Below are positions 1-12,451 of a stretch of DNA of 64,000 nucleotides, piece by piece. Both the position numbers and the translations under genes were made by a program. The notes beneath the pieces were generated by a model. It was not told the DNA's origin. It did not search any database and worked only from the letters and a program-made list of their open reading frames with translations. Source of the stretch: Chinchilla lanigera. Its lineage: Eukaryota; Chordata; Mammalia; Rodentia; Chinchillidae. Each line of letters opens with the position of its first letter. The stretch's first letter is position 1. The DNA lies in the NCBI RefSeq assembly GCF_000276665.1, contig NW_004955476.1:8057642-8121641 (forward strand), written 5' to 3'.

Positions 1-720
1 CATACAGTCACAAAATAAATAGTAACTCTCACCATTAGCAATCATGCATGCTTCAAAGGTATTGTGCTAATGTACTCACATCAATACATTACAACTGAAC
101 TTACCATGCTAATGTAAATTATAAACATTTGCCTTAGCTAAAATCTGTCTTTACAATGATTGAAAGTCTGAAAGATAATTATTTCTGAAACAAATGGATA
201 TTTTAAAATGGATTATATCTTCTTCCTTACTTCTTCTTCCATCAGGAGAGAGGGCTCCATCTGGCCTCAATTTTTCTGTAAAAATTAAAAAATAAGTCAG
301 AATATAGATTTATGTAATAAACCTTTAGACATTGTGTGTTTGCACTGCAAATTGAAAACATTTGTAAGAATATACCCACTGGAATTTCCAATTAGATTAT
401 ATATTGCTTATTTGCTAAGAAACTTTTAAAATGTTCTGTAAAGGTAGGTACAATATAGATATTTTAAGTGGTTAACCAAAATATCAATCCCAAACTAACT
501 GTGCTTAATGTTTTGATGAATTATTACTCCACTTCTGTGAGTAGACTGCTCTAGTGACACTTTTAAAAAATAGTATAACTAAATCTGATGGGCTATTTAC
601 ATCTTCATGGACTAAATCTCATATCAGAGTATTCTCCCACTCAGTTCTTGGGGAAACTTGAAAATAAAGTAAGAAAATGAAACAGGTCAGCTGTCTGATC
701 AAATGCTAAGGTGAACACTG
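1..720. other. AT-rich unique sequence, no gene followed
   Basis: AT-rich sequence with no recognised repeat and no long frame. The only signal of note is the candidate microexon on the minus strand at 231-275, listed separately. Confidence 0.5.
231..275 (-). other. Candidate 45-nt microexon (minus strand)
   Basis: Read on the minus strand, a long T-rich tract ends in an acceptor CAG just before base 275. After 45 bases a strong donor GTAAGG follows (plus-strand 225-230). Only one of the three frames is open; it reads KLRPDGALSPDGRR with a split codon at each end. The length is a multiple of three, so inclusion would keep the frame. The parent gene is not recognised and no partner exon is seen in the window. 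Chance pairs of splice-like sites are common in 64 kb, so this is a candidate only. Confidence 0.25.
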
Positions 721-1565
721 CTATCCAGTGCCATCCAATGGAAAAACAGTGGTCTTCCGCGTGGACAGTGGCGTGTCGACCCTGAGACACAGTGTGTGGC
801 GGGTTCTAACTGTGGTTCCCTTCAAAGCCTTTAATAACAGATGACAACATGAGGCGAGTGTGTGGGAAATTTGTCCCATGTGTTTCGACTGTGGAACAAA
901 AGCAGCAAAATTTGTCAGTTTCACTGGTGTGGTGCAGTCCTGCTGCTTCAGATCCCAGCTTTTTGAGAAAGATCATCATGAGAGGTGGAACTCGTGTCTG
1001 TGGTTATACCTCAGACCAAGGAGCAGAGTTCATAATGAGAATCACCCAGGCCTCCTATGGAAACTTGTCAGTCCAGATCCAACACCAAGGTGATGTTGAT
1101 TATGGTTTTTGACCTTGAGAGAATTGTACAAGCTGACATCATAGTGAACTCTGAGTACAGTAAAGGATTGTTAGTGTATTAAAGAAATGATGTGCTCAGA
1201 AAATGACCTGAGAAATAGGCACTTTCAACCTCCATCATGACAATGCTTTGTGTCATGATCACACATTATTGCTAGAGCAGTTTCTGTACAATAAAAACAT
1301 GACTCTGAGACCTAATCCATCTTATTTACTGGACCTGGCACTCTGCAGCTTCTATCTGTTCTCCAAAATCAAGATCAACATTTCAAATCAATTATGAACA
1401 TCAAGGCTTCCGCAACAATGCAACTAAAGACACTCATGAAAGAGAACTTTCAGAACTGCTTCAGAAAGTGACAAGAAAAATGGGATAATTGTTTGAAGTG
1501 AAAGGAAGGATTTCAAGGGGCATTCATGGCAATATGTCTATGCCTGTAAATTTTTAAAATTTAAA
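720..1565 (+). mobile_element. Fossil mariner-type DNA transposon
   Basis: A decayed Tc1/mariner element, recognised from its transposase remnant (833-1530). Terminal inverted repeats could not be identified, so the outer limits are approximate. It is an immobile remnant. Confidence 0.65.
833..1530 (+). pseudogene. Mariner transposase pseudogene
   Basis: Mariner transposases cut and paste their own element with a DD34D catalytic triad. The first frame (from about 849) carries the family string CGKFVP followed by a conserved helical stretch, then ends at a stop at 1110-1112. The next block (from about 1093, shifted by one base) reads MLIMVFDLERIV and VNSEY, a core mariner region. At 1230-1247, back in the first frame, LHHDNA carries the second catalytic Asp and is followed by a degraded PYSPDLAP-like block. 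The first catalytic Asp position appears as Gly and the third as Ser. With at least two frameshifts and several stops it cannot make an active enzyme. Confidence 0.75.
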
Positions 1566-3690
1566 CATTAACCATGCTTTTTTATCACAATTCTAATCTT
1601 TCTAGAACTTACCATGGGGTTGCCTTGCAAGAAGTACATCATTAACTAAAAATGTGTTTACTACACTTGACAACCTAGTCCACCTCGCAGCTTGGCACCA
1701 CACCATGCTTCATGCTGGTGATTCATCCTGGGGAGCCTGGGGGTGGTGAGTGAGAGCTCACTACCACTGCTCAGGCTCACACTAAAAGCTTAACCTGCTT
1801 TACTCTGTGTTTTAAGAAGAAGCTTAAATGTCGCTTATGAATCAAGATTGGAAAAGTGCTAATGAGCAAGGTACTTGGGTAATTAACAACTACTCCTTTA
1901 TGGTTAGTTTTGACTTCTCCCCTCCACATGAAAATGTACTTATGGTAATTTTTTTATTTGCAACAAAGAATAGATGCTCTTGTAAAATCTTGGATTTGAT
2001 TCTGATCTATGAAACTCTTCATATTTGGTACTGAATAATTTTTAAATATCCTTTTATCTTTGATTTTGCAAAATTAAAATGAAGACAATAATAGCCACCA
2101 TGACTATAGCACATATTTATATTAAAAATAAACTGATAATGTGTATGTAAAAATATTTAGAAGTACAACTGATATACCAATGGAAATCATGATTATTTTC
2201 TTATCAGGCCAGAGTTTAGTTAATCCTGTTTTTATGAGTTGTGATGTTCTTGAAATAGATTATTTGAGAGATCCAACCTCACTATTTATCTAACTTTAGT
2301 GATGACTTTAAGTATAAAAGGAAATGATGTTTAGGGCTACATACTTTGCAGATTAACAGTTCTCAAAAGAATTTTGGCTTTATCTTTTATTAGGTCAATC
2401 AAATGGGATCTTTCTACTCAGGAATGTACTGGTCCTCATTCAAAAACTTTCAAAATTCACCTTTACGTTAAGATGGGGGCTACTGGTCACGTTGACCAAA
2501 CTAGGGTTACTCTTCATCATCGGACACCAGGTTGAAGGTGGGCGGTGCATGGAGCACGCTAGGCAGGACCTAGGGCTGAGGAGGAGACTGAAGCGTTCTG
2601 CTTCCACTTTCTCTCCTCTTCCTACTTAATCTCAGTACACACTTTCGAGTCAAACCCAGCAGGCTGATCTCCTTCCAGAAAGACAGTTCCCCAGTCAGAA
2701 CCACTTGCATGACTCCTCACGTTCCCAACCTCTTCTATGACACTGTAACGCTGGATTCTGACACCTTATGGGCAGGAACTTAGTCGCACTTATTCTTGTA
2801 TCCTTTGACTCACGCTCTCTGCATGAGGGTGAAACTTAGTTTCCCCCATTATATGACATTACCTTTCCCATATTTCTCATACTTGCCACTTACATGTGCA
2901 TTACTGCCTAGAATAATAAATGTGTTTTCTTATGAAGTGGAAACGTGGCCCTGTAGTGAAGTCTGTCTGGGCACTGGCTTGAAAGCAGCTTTCAGAGTAG
3001 AACTTTCTAGATTGTGACCCGAGTGGGAAATGCTGTTTCCCTTGCCCAGCTTCTTTTTCCTTTCTATGAGTCATCCTGAGGAATCTGAGGAGAACAGCAT
3101 TCGAGGCATCATCGAGCAGCATGACATATGGAGCCTGAGCCTTTGGCAGCTGGAGTTGCCACCCCAGTCCTGGTCTTCCTCTTCTCAGACCTGGGCCTGA
3201 CAGAAAATCAAGCTCACACGTGGTGAAGATCTGAGTGCTCATATCCTGCTTACACTGTACCTGCTTATACTGTCCTCCACATGATGAATACCAAGAATTA
3301 CGTTTGGAAACAATTCCAGCATGTTTTGGATAATATAAATTGAAGCAGGGTGTTTATTAATTGATGCAGCAACATGAATGCCCTCTGGACGTCAGTCTCT
3401 GCAATTTGCTTTTTTAGTTTAAAGGGTATCTAAGCTTTGGGGTGCAGACATTTTTGGATTGTTTGTATCACTGACATATGTTATGGTGTTTAACAGGAGG
3501 CCCATTCCTTCTGGTGCAGGATTGCAAAAAGAGGCTGTGGAAAGATCATAATTCATTCTATGATATAGTGTGGGCTGGCAAGCTAAACCTAGGATGCATT
3601 AGACAGAGTTGTGTTTGTTTTCTATGTATTTGCCTAAACTAGTCCCACTGTTAGGAATACCTCTATACTTGTGGTTTACTTTATATCCTA
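1566..3690. other. Unassigned sequence
   Basis: No recognised repeat or gene. The minus-strand 113-codon frame at 2901-3242 and smaller frames resemble no family I know and lack coding context. Confidence 0.5.
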
Positions 3691-3694
3691 TTCA

Positions 3695-3895
3695 TTATTT
3701 TCATCTTGGCTTAAATATCTTTATATGTTTTCCTTTTGGAAGGTCTTCCCTGACCTTACAGTCCTGTTAAAAGTCATTTGTTAGTATTACTGTATTCATA
3801 TAAATTTGTTTTAATTTAATATCTGATCTATCAGAGTATAAATTTCATAAAGGCAGAGACCAGGTCTGTATTGTGTAAATCTGGAATAAAAAAAA
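3695..3895 (+). repeat. L2 LINE 3' end
   Basis: Contains the L2 tail pattern: a 'ggaaggtcttccctgacc' block, then a 'cataaaggcagagaccagg' block matching the L2 'gctccatgagggcagggacc' motif. An A-rich and GGAA-rich stretch follows to about 3965. This is an old, 5'-truncated copy. Confidence 0.6.
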
Positions 3896-3965
3896 ATTCT
3901 ATTTACTTAAAAATTAATTTTATTATGAAAGGAAGGAAGGAAAGAGGAAAGGAAAGAAGGAATTT

Positions 3966-4516
3966 AGCAAGGAAGAGGAAAGTTACCCAATCATGAAAAG
4001 GAAAAAACTATGTTATTTTAAAATATGATTTTTAAGTTCAAAAACTCCCACTTGTAATATCATGTAATTCAGGAAAATACATTTCTCGGAGGGAGTGTTT
4101 GAATGATAGGGATTAATTTTCCCTAGTCTCCTCTTCATTCTGTGTGGGTAGGTACAGTAGAAAAGTAATGACACTGTCCTTATTTTTAATTATATTTTCA
4201 ACTTTCTTCCAGGTCCAAATAAATCAAAGCTTGAAAACTTTGTAAATATAGAAATCAGCAGTTACTTCCAAAATTTCTCTATAGTATTTTGGGACCTGTG
4301 CCCAGGGTCTTTCAGCATTTGCCAGGTGGGATTTGATCAGCCCACCTCCGGTGCCACCAGCCTGCCTGAATTTCCTGGTCCTCTAGGTGGTGTTGGAAAT
4401 GTCAGCTTCGGGCAGCGCCGCCAAGTTAGAAAATCACTGTTGATGCTCCACACGCAGGTAGGGACAGGTGTCTTCATCTGCCACTTGGCAGGTTACGTTC
4501 TGTGAGAAGTCTCTGT
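3966..4516. other. Unassigned sequence
   Basis: No gene and no confidently named repeat. The segment 4290-4450 is locally GC-richer. Confidence 0.45.
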
Positions 4517-4589
4517 CAGAAAGAAAAAAGAAAGGCCAGAAAAGAGAAAGAAAGAAAGGAAGAAAGGAAGAAAGGAAGAAAGGAAGGAA

Positions 4590-4663
<74 letters not shown>

Positions 4664-4730
4664 GAAAGAAAGAAGAAAGGAAGAAAGAAAAATGGAAAAA
4701 AGAAAAAGAAAAAGAAGAGAGAAAGGGAAT
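4517..4730 (+). repeat. (GAAA)n purine microsatellite
   Basis: About 210 bases of almost pure purine on the plus strand. The core at 4584-4660 is a near-perfect GAAA tetranucleotide array, flanked by GGAA-interrupted copies. The low-complexity Lys/Glu/Arg frames through it (and Phe/Leu/Ser on the other strand) are artefacts of the repeat. Long purine mirror tracts can adopt triplex (H-DNA) structure and are often length-polymorphic. Confidence 0.97.
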
Positions 4731-4739
4731 TAAAGTTTC

Positions 4740-5279
4740 CTTTTGAGGTAGATTTTAAACTTCCAGTGCATTTCAAACCAAATCTGTGTGACACAGTTGA
4801 TCCTTCTGCTCATGGAGACCCGACCTATACTTCCTCCCAGGATGAGGCAGCCTGATGCTTCTCCTCCTCCTGCCTGCTCACCCTCTCAGTCTCTGCTGTT
4901 TGCTACAGGGCCTGTAACTCACTCTGAGGGCTGGTTCTCTTTCCTTCTTGTGCTTCCTTAAAGAAACACCTACGTTTGCAGTTACAAACACCACCACTCA
5001 GCTCTGTACATTCAGCTATACTCCAGCCCCGTGCGTCAAGCTCCAGCGTGTCAGTTCCTCCTGGCTCTGCACAGTCATCACAAGTTCATCCTACCCTGAA
5101 CAGAATCTCTACCCCATCTCTTGGTTTGCATCCGCTCAAGTGATTGAAATTCAACATTCCTCTTCCGAGGACAAGAAGCATGGGGTCTGATGGACTCTCT
5201 CACTTTCCGTTGCTTCCTCAGAGGGGCATCTTGGCTACTTCACCTTCAAAACACAGCCACACGCTGACCGTTCAACAGT
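4740..5279. other. Unassigned, pyrimidine-rich sequence
   Basis: Short chance frames only. Parts may be the 5' extension of the L2 element that follows, but the similarity is too weak to call. Confidence 0.4.
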
Positions 5280-5955
5280 ATTCCATGCTACTCCCTGGCC
5301 TGAACCACCTTCCTCTCCTGCAAGTATCACTGAAATCACCTCCCGCATGGTCCTCCTTGTTCAGAATCTCAGTCCCCATGACTAATCTTCAGAGAGCAAC
5401 CAAGCAATCTTTGAAAGATGTAATGTAGACCATGCCACCTTTATTTCCAGATACCATATTGGCTCTCTCTTCTGCAGTTACAGCCGGAGGCTCATGTTCT
5501 CCCAGTGCTGTGTGATCTGTCCTCTTGACCTCCTGGACTCCATGTCCTCCACTCCTTCACATTCACCCCCTGGGGATACACAGGCTTGCGTGCTGCTCTG
5601 TAGATGCCAAGGCACCTCCACCCATCATGCTGGCGTCTCTTCTCCCTGCTGTGTGCCTCCTCCCCACACATCTTTGAGGGGAACTCTTTTCCTGCCTCTA
5701 GAGGCTGATCAAACACTGCTTCCTCCTGTAGTCCGTGCTGCAGTCCACTGGCACTCCCATTGTCCTGCTCTTATTTATTCTTTCAGCACAATTCTTTCAC
5801 CTTCAAATTTTATATAACTGATGCCTTTCTTTGGGGTATTATATACACTATGTGACTTTCTCACTAGACTGTAAACCACATATCGCCTTATTTAAGTTGG
5901 CTAGGACAGTTTCTGGCACATAGTAGGAATTTAATAAATATTTATTGAATAAATG
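5280..5955 (+). repeat. L2-like LINE remnant with clear 3' tail
   Basis: The end (5870-5955) has the diagnostic L2 tail: 'gactgtaaaccac', then 'ctggcacatagtagg' and an 'aataaatatttattgaat' terminus. The C/T-rich sequence before it is compatible with L2 3' sequence but more diverged, so the 5' limit is uncertain. Confidence 0.6.
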
Positions 5956-7790
5956 ACAGTTGCTGACTAAAAATAGAGACAGGTCAAGTTTTCTTGCTAC
6001 CTGCACTATTACTCAGGATGCTGGATGTCTAAATCAATGCAGAAAGACAGGAAGAGGAATAAGTTATAAATCACAAAGTGGGAGAGTCAAAATTGTGACT
6101 ATGTGCTGCAATATGAATATTTACCTGTAAAACTAAGACCGTCTCTCTAAAATACAGGGAAAATCAGACTCATTTTTCCAGTCACTTGGGTGACTACCTT
6201 GTATGCTGCCTTCACACTGACCAGTTCTCAGATATCAGCTGGATATCATGGCATCCCATTCAACTCTGACCGTAACTGAAAGGACTTGGTGCCATGAAAC
6301 AGCTCCTCCTTTCAGCTGACAACTGTTTTTTTCTCACCCAATAGCTAAAAGTTAAAGGTTCTTATAACCTGATCCTCAGGATCAATCATTTGTTAGAACT
6401 TCTCTCAAAGCAGAAGAAATCATTCTGTTTTAACTCATTTATTATGAAACAATACCAGGAACATGCAGATGAATGGAAAAGTAGGCAAGGTGTAGAAATG
6501 CTGTAGGAAGTTCTGTGCTATCTCGGGGTGCCCGGCTCCTATCATTTGTACATATTTTACAACATCCTGTCCTTTTACTGTTTTATGGAAGTTTCATTAC
6601 GTATGTGTGATTGATTAAATAATTGGCATTGGGGATCTACTCACCCTTCTGCCCCTTTCCTGTCCCTGGAAGTTGGGACTAGAACTGACATTTCCAGTCC
6701 TCTAACTACATGGTTGTTTCTCCCGACAACTAGCCCCATTCTGCAGGTATCCATGCTGCCTCAACCACTAAGTATCCTATTATCACACAAAAAGACATTC
6801 ACCGCTTTGGGAAGCCCAAGAGCATTTGGGAACGGTGTACCAGGAAAAGGAGAGGACGACCAAAATCATGCTTCTCATCATCGGTCCCAATAACGCAGTT
6901 CAATAAAGAGGTCTTTGTGAAGGAATGAAAGAATACTGGAAGGAAGGCAAAGCCATGTTCTACTCATGCTCCTAATCAATATATTTTTAGTCTTTTTCTC
7001 TGTACCAACCGTAACCAAATAGGGAAAATGGAACCCACACACAAGAGTAGGGAAGTACAAACCTTCCCTCTGAAGTGAAAATGAAGATGAAAACAAGAAA
7101 TGCCACACAGCATCCATGCAAGACATGGATGTGAGTCAGTGATTGAGGGTTGAAACTCAAATATTCCTTCATAAGAGAAAAGGAACTGCTGTAAACAACC
7201 TTAGAAGGGCAGTAAATGACTTCACAGAAAGGAATAAGGCAGAAATGTCTTGAGAGAGAGATACTTTGGGCCCTAGATTTGGAGTTTGACTTTTCAGCTT
7301 ATTTCTTCCGTGCTGTGGGTTTAATTTCCTTTGGTGAATGGAATTTCAGTATGGAGAATGAAGAAGTTTCCCTTCTTCTTTTCTGGATCTTCAGGGGAAG
7401 CCCCACCCTGCTTCCCGTGCTTCTGGAAGAGAGAAGAGATGAGATGTGAGGGTGAAGGTCAGAAAGATCTTGAGCGACTTCTTCATTCAGAACATTAAAG
7501 GAGAACTTTCCCCGTTCTTCTCAACCCTAACAGTGCAACGCTGTAAAACAACGAAAGAGAGTAAAATCCCTAACACCGTACCCAGTGTAGATGCTTCAAG
7601 ACCTTCATTCAAGAAGCATCAAACTAAATGTTATGAGTGAGCTGAGTAGCTTGCTAAGTTTATGAAGAGGATTTGTTATTATAAGTAGACATTTTCCTCC
7701 AACTAAAGTATGATTTCAATACATTGTAATCCAAATATAAAGTAGAATTAAACAATTTGTTTAAGATTCTAAAGAAATATATTCAAGTAT
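5956..7790. other. Unassigned sequence
   Basis: Unique-looking DNA. Short frames at 6878-7449 have no recognisable domain or splice context. Confidence 0.5.
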
Positions 7791-7799
7791 ATCCAATAT

Positions 7800-8490
7800 A
7801 CTTCTACCAAAGGCACAAAGAAACAACAACAAAAAATAGTACTATTAGTGTGAAAGATACCAGATACATAGTATATCAGACCTCATAGGAAGAGAGAGTC
7901 TACTAAATAAATCACATTCAGGTGACTGACTGTATAATAGGAAAATAAGATAGTGACACACTATAACTGAGACATATACCAAAGGGAGGCTTTGATAGAA
8001 CAATAAAATAAAGCTAAATTATGGAAATACCATGAAAATATAGTACCTTTCAATTTCACTGAAGGGAAGGGCTTCCTATGAAAGACACAAAACCTAGGAA
8101 GATTGAAGAGTGAATTACTACCTCTGTGCTCATAAAAATGAGCAGGAAACAAAATAGATTAGGAAGAGCATCAACAAAATACTGGATAAACATGAGGATA
8201 CATAAAGAGCTATTCCAAATACATTTTTTAAAAGGGGAGTAAATCTTATAGATGGCAAAATATGTGAAAATATAATGCATATGAAAAGGGAAAGACAATC
8301 TCATTACTAATCAGAGAAATATAAATTTAGGGAATTATGATGTATTTTATACATCTAAGAAGTAAAACAAATAGCAGATTGCCAGAGTGGATGCCATGAC
8401 AATACAGGGAAACAGAAATATATTGTGAATCCCAAAGTGATGGGGTAAGATTTTTTCAGAATATGGAATGATTACCCTCTCACTTGTCTT
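7800..8490 (+). repeat. Old L1/HAL1-like LINE remnant
   Basis: A-rich plus strand with the order of an L1/HAL1 3' region: 'aatcagagaaatataaattt' at about 8310, then a 'gccagagtggatgcc' block near 8380. Many stops interrupt any reading frame. It is diverged and 5'-truncated with uncertain limits. Confidence 0.5.
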
Positions 8491-8499
8491 TGGATGCTG

Positions 8500-9430
8500 C
8501 CTATCAACCCAAAATTCTGAAGAAGTCATTTTTTTTTAATTTATTTCCAAATAAGATAAGAGAATGAGAATGGTATATATAAAAAGAACACTTCTCATTT
8601 TGACTCAGGTATTATTGTAGCTCCTTTATTTTAATTACTCACATCAACTCAGTTAAGATCTATGAAGCAGCTATACTTCAAATTTTAGATGTTAGAGCAA
8701 AACAAGAACAAAACAGAACTGTCGGAGTCAGCGCCACTCATTTTCTGTATGTGCCATCTATCGGGTAAAGAAGACCTTCTCATAACTACCTCGTATCCCA
8801 GATAGATTGTTAAGTGCTCCAGTAAGGGCACACACCAAGTGCTATGGGACCATGGGGAGGAAGAGATTAATCACTACCATTACCACATCTTTAAAATCAA
8901 TTTACCGAGATCCTAGCTTTGCAATTAAAGGAAACTTGCCAAGGCACTTAGAACAAAAAGATCTGTATATAATTTTCTTCCAACCCTCTCCCCCAGGCCA
9001 CTCTACCCAGTGGGTTACACATAATCACACTGCTTTCTTGCAGCTTATTGGGGAGACTCTGACTCAGAAGGGGAGACCAACTCTGGATACAATCTCAGTG
9101 CCTTATATGGCTTCTCCTTTGCCATTTGTAATCTCGGAAATGCTGAGCAATAAAGGTCATTCATTCAGCTGGCATGACAAAACTGTTTATTTGGGAGGGA
9201 AAGCAAATATTAAATATGTGAATTTCTTAGCCTCCAAAATTTTCAAGGATTTGCACTAGCCATCCCTATGAAAGATAAGACTCTGCTTATGATCTTGTTT
9301 CCTATCTGATCAACATTTTAAAATTTATTCAAATTTTCAACAAAGCATTAAAAAAGCAAATTGAGTAGAACAAAGTAATTTTTCTTTGTCCAGTGAAAAA
9401 TAAAGTTCCTTCTTAATTTGTATGTGTTAA
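8500..9430. other. Unassigned sequence with a 150-codon open frame
   Basis: Holds the longest open frame of the window (8807-9259, plus). The product has no signal peptide, membrane segment or family motif that I recognise. Codon use follows the AT-rich background. It is not called as a gene. Confidence 0.45.
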
Positions 9431-9434
9431 TTTT

Positions 9435-10080
9435 TTAAACTGATATTCATTGAGTACCAACTAAGTTTAAAACATTGTTCTAGCTGGGAATACAGAGGTA
9501 GGAAAAACAAACTAAGCCCCTCACCTCACAACACTTCTTTTCTCACACAGGAAATCAAAACCAAATAAACATAAAACTAACCATGATTTCAGATAAAAAT
9601 AATGAGTGTAAAAGGTGGAGAGCAAGGATGGATCTAAGGGATACAAGCTGTAGTCAGAAACGCTACTCTAAAATTCACTGGTGTAGAAGAGATCCTATTT
9701 GAGCAAAGTTCCAAAAATCAGCGAGGGCAGAAGGGATAACGGAAGAATTAGGTGTGCTCCAGCTTCTGTTGGAAGTGAGGTGAGCTGCCATCTTTGTTTA
9801 CTGAGGATTGAGAGAATTCCCAGGACACCAGGCATCGGTGCTAATGCTGGGGAAATCCTTGGAAACCAGGCAGAAGTAGGTGATCCTGTAGGAAAGTTGC
9901 TTTCACCAGAATAGGTAAGGAGCTGGGTGATTCAGTGGAAGGAGATTCAGAGAGGTTGGGCAGTGGCCTGATAATGTGGCTTTTTTTGAATCTGGTAAGG
10001 CTGCACTTGTTTGTGTGATGGAAGCCTCTGGAGGGATAGTATCAGGAGATCCCAAGAGCTGGAGTTATTCAGTGGTCCTA
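9435..10080 (-). repeat. L2-like element, minus strand
   Basis: The plus strand reads the reverse of the common tail: 'cattgagtaccaactaag', then 'gctgggaatacagaggtag', an AAACAAA-rich block, then 'gagcaaagttccaaaa'. This is the typical complement of the L2-like mammalian repeat also seen at 60875. It is diverged; subfamily not resolved. Confidence 0.5.
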
Positions 10081-10084
10081 CCTC

Positions 10085-10535
10085 TTGTTTGTTGTATGGA
10101 ATAAAGGAGGAATTCCCTTCACTGAGAAGATGCATCATTTCCTCTCCAGTCAGCCCAGCAGAGAAGGCTGAACACCCATCTCATGAGTCAGAATAACTCT
10201 GAAGCTCCGTCAGGAAATTTGGGTCAAAAAACTCACCTGCCTCGAGCACCATGTCCGAGGATATATATAGAAGTAATTTTGGTAAGCGCCCTAGGACGTT
10301 CTGTTTGTTGAGAATCTAAGGAAGGAAACAGTCCTTCCATTGAGGAAAACATTGAAATGAACTCCAGTGGCTCTGCTGATCCACGTGACAGGATACAGAC
10401 TCCAGCCATGACCTATTACTCACCTCTGAGCCATTTTGAACTGAAGGTACCAGTGTAGCCATGTAGCCACTGACCTGATTTGAGCATAGGAGCTCTTCAT
10501 TCAACAGAAATGCTAAGGGATTCTCATCATGCCAT
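10085..10535. other. Unassigned sequence
   Basis: No named repeat. A good donor-like site on the minus strand lies near 10235, without a convincing exon. Confidence 0.4.
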
Positions 10536-10588
10536 CTGTAGCTCTGTCTCTGTCTCTGTCTCTGGCTGTCTTTGCCTCTGTCTGTCTG

Positions 10589-10639
<51 letters not shown>

Positions 10640-10640
10640 G
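10536..10640 (+). repeat. (CTCTGT)n / (CT)n microsatellite
   Basis: Hexanucleotide CTGTCT copies grade into pure CT dinucleotides. The Ser/Val/Leu-rich frame at 10480-10761 is a by-product. Confidence 0.95.
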
Positions 10641-12451
10641 TAACATAATATCTCCCTTGAAATGTCCTAACACAGCAATTTCTCTAAACTATGAAAATGT
10701 CCTCATATTTGGCCCAGATGGAGACAGGTCCCCTTTGCTGGTGATGGAAAACTATCTCTAATCAGACAACTGTAACAATGAAATACCTACAGTCTTCTTC
10801 CCACCTTTGATGCTCTGATTGTCCCTGCTGAAATTCATTTCTTTTGACATATAGAGGGTTGGTGAGGACTGAAAAATTAAATAATTTAGTCAAGGGAGAA
10901 AAAGGTAGAGACTACAAACCAAGCAAGGAAAGAAAGCAAGAACAAAGAAAGACGAATGCAGAGGGAGAAGGGCCCCTTAGGTGGAGGGTACAACTGAAGC
11001 TTACTTTATGCTCTGGAGATCAGGGGGGGCTGGACATTTTGCAGTCCTTCTCCAAATAAAGGTCCTCTCAAAGGATGGTGAGGTATGACCTAAAACTGGA
11101 AAAAGTAGAAGAAGTTAGGATTGGAGAGTTGATGTGTAAGAAAAATGTTTTTCTAATTTTCTTTGAGCCTGGGTTCACCAGTCATAGACTATTTCTGATC
11201 AGAATGTAAAATTATTTCCTCTTAAGAATGAAAGTTGAAGAAAAATTTCTTTAAAGTGATAGCAATTTAAAACAGTTACATCAGAATGGAAAGATTTTTG
11301 GTGAATCACTATACTTTAAGTCTCTGTCTTAATTACATTTTAAATTGAATAGAAATTGGCATAGAGAGAGATACACATAGATGGGAGCAAAAGTATTGCT
11401 GAATGTCATCAGTTTCTGACTCAGGGAAGAGAGCTTGTTTAAGGAACTGCAATCTTGGGGTACTTACCATAAGAATCCTACACAAAAAGTAACCTAGAAG
11501 AAAGGGCAAAAGTATATGTCAATTTTAACTTAAGGTTGAACAGGATGGAAGGATGGTGGGCTTCATCTTGGTTCTTGAAATGAGCCAATAAAAAAATGAA
11601 CAGTAAAAAAATGAGGAGGGGCAATGAATCAGGTCTGAGAAGCAAGCATACCAGCTGTTTACACAAGGAGGAGAGATACACGCCAGGAAACCTTGGAGGA
11701 AGAGAAAGAATTTCCGTGGGATTCTCAATGTCAGAGTGACAAGCTAAGGACTGAAATGGGACAAATATAGAGAAAACATGGGAGCGAGAAGCAAAACATT
11801 TCTGAAGTAACAAAATTTCCATTGATGCCATATCTGTGTTGGTCAAAATCAGGCCCTTTTTGTGAATGTGGGATGACTTTTTGATAATTTCTAAGATTTC
11901 ACCCAGTTGTATGTTCATTCACCAAAGTTCCTCCCTGTGAATTCACTAGTCATTCTACCATGAGAACGTTAGTATCAATGAAATTTGAAAGTCACCAGCC
12001 TTTTAATACAATGGTTCATAATCATACCTAATCATTCTTATACCTAGGAACATATAAAGAGTTTTTACACTACCATCACAAATAGAGCCTCCTATCACTC
12101 CTTTTACTGGGCAGAGTTTATCATCTCAGGTTTCCAGGAATCCCATCACCAAGCCTTCCATCTAATTCTGACTCCATTTATCTTCAAAGCACTTTCTAAT
12201 TAGGAAGCCCCTCTACTCAGAAGCGCTGCGAAGGTAGCATATATAACTGCGTGTGAGCATAGGCATACATTGACTGTCCTATAAATGCAAGCAATCTGTT
12301 GAGCGCTAAAGACTGTATAAATCTTAGCAGCTTTACTGATGCTTCATACACAAGCAGCTGTTGTTTCATGGTCGCCTGATTAAATATGCTGCAAAATTTC
12401 TCCCAAGAAAATCTCACCCAAGTGGATTCCAGCAAATACTTCAGAACATAC

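Noticed and set aside
4468..4855. Lys/Glu-rich and Phe/Leu-rich frames on both strands
   Set aside because: They are direct translations of the GAAA microsatellite.
10235..10300. Minus-strand ATG followed by donor GGCAG/GTGAGT
   Set aside because: Only about five codons and no supporting promoter or second exon.
11478..11918. 146-codon minus-strand frame
   Set aside because: No domain or family resemblance, and no initiation context. The frame ends before a nearby donor-like site at 11462-11467, so it does not form an exon.
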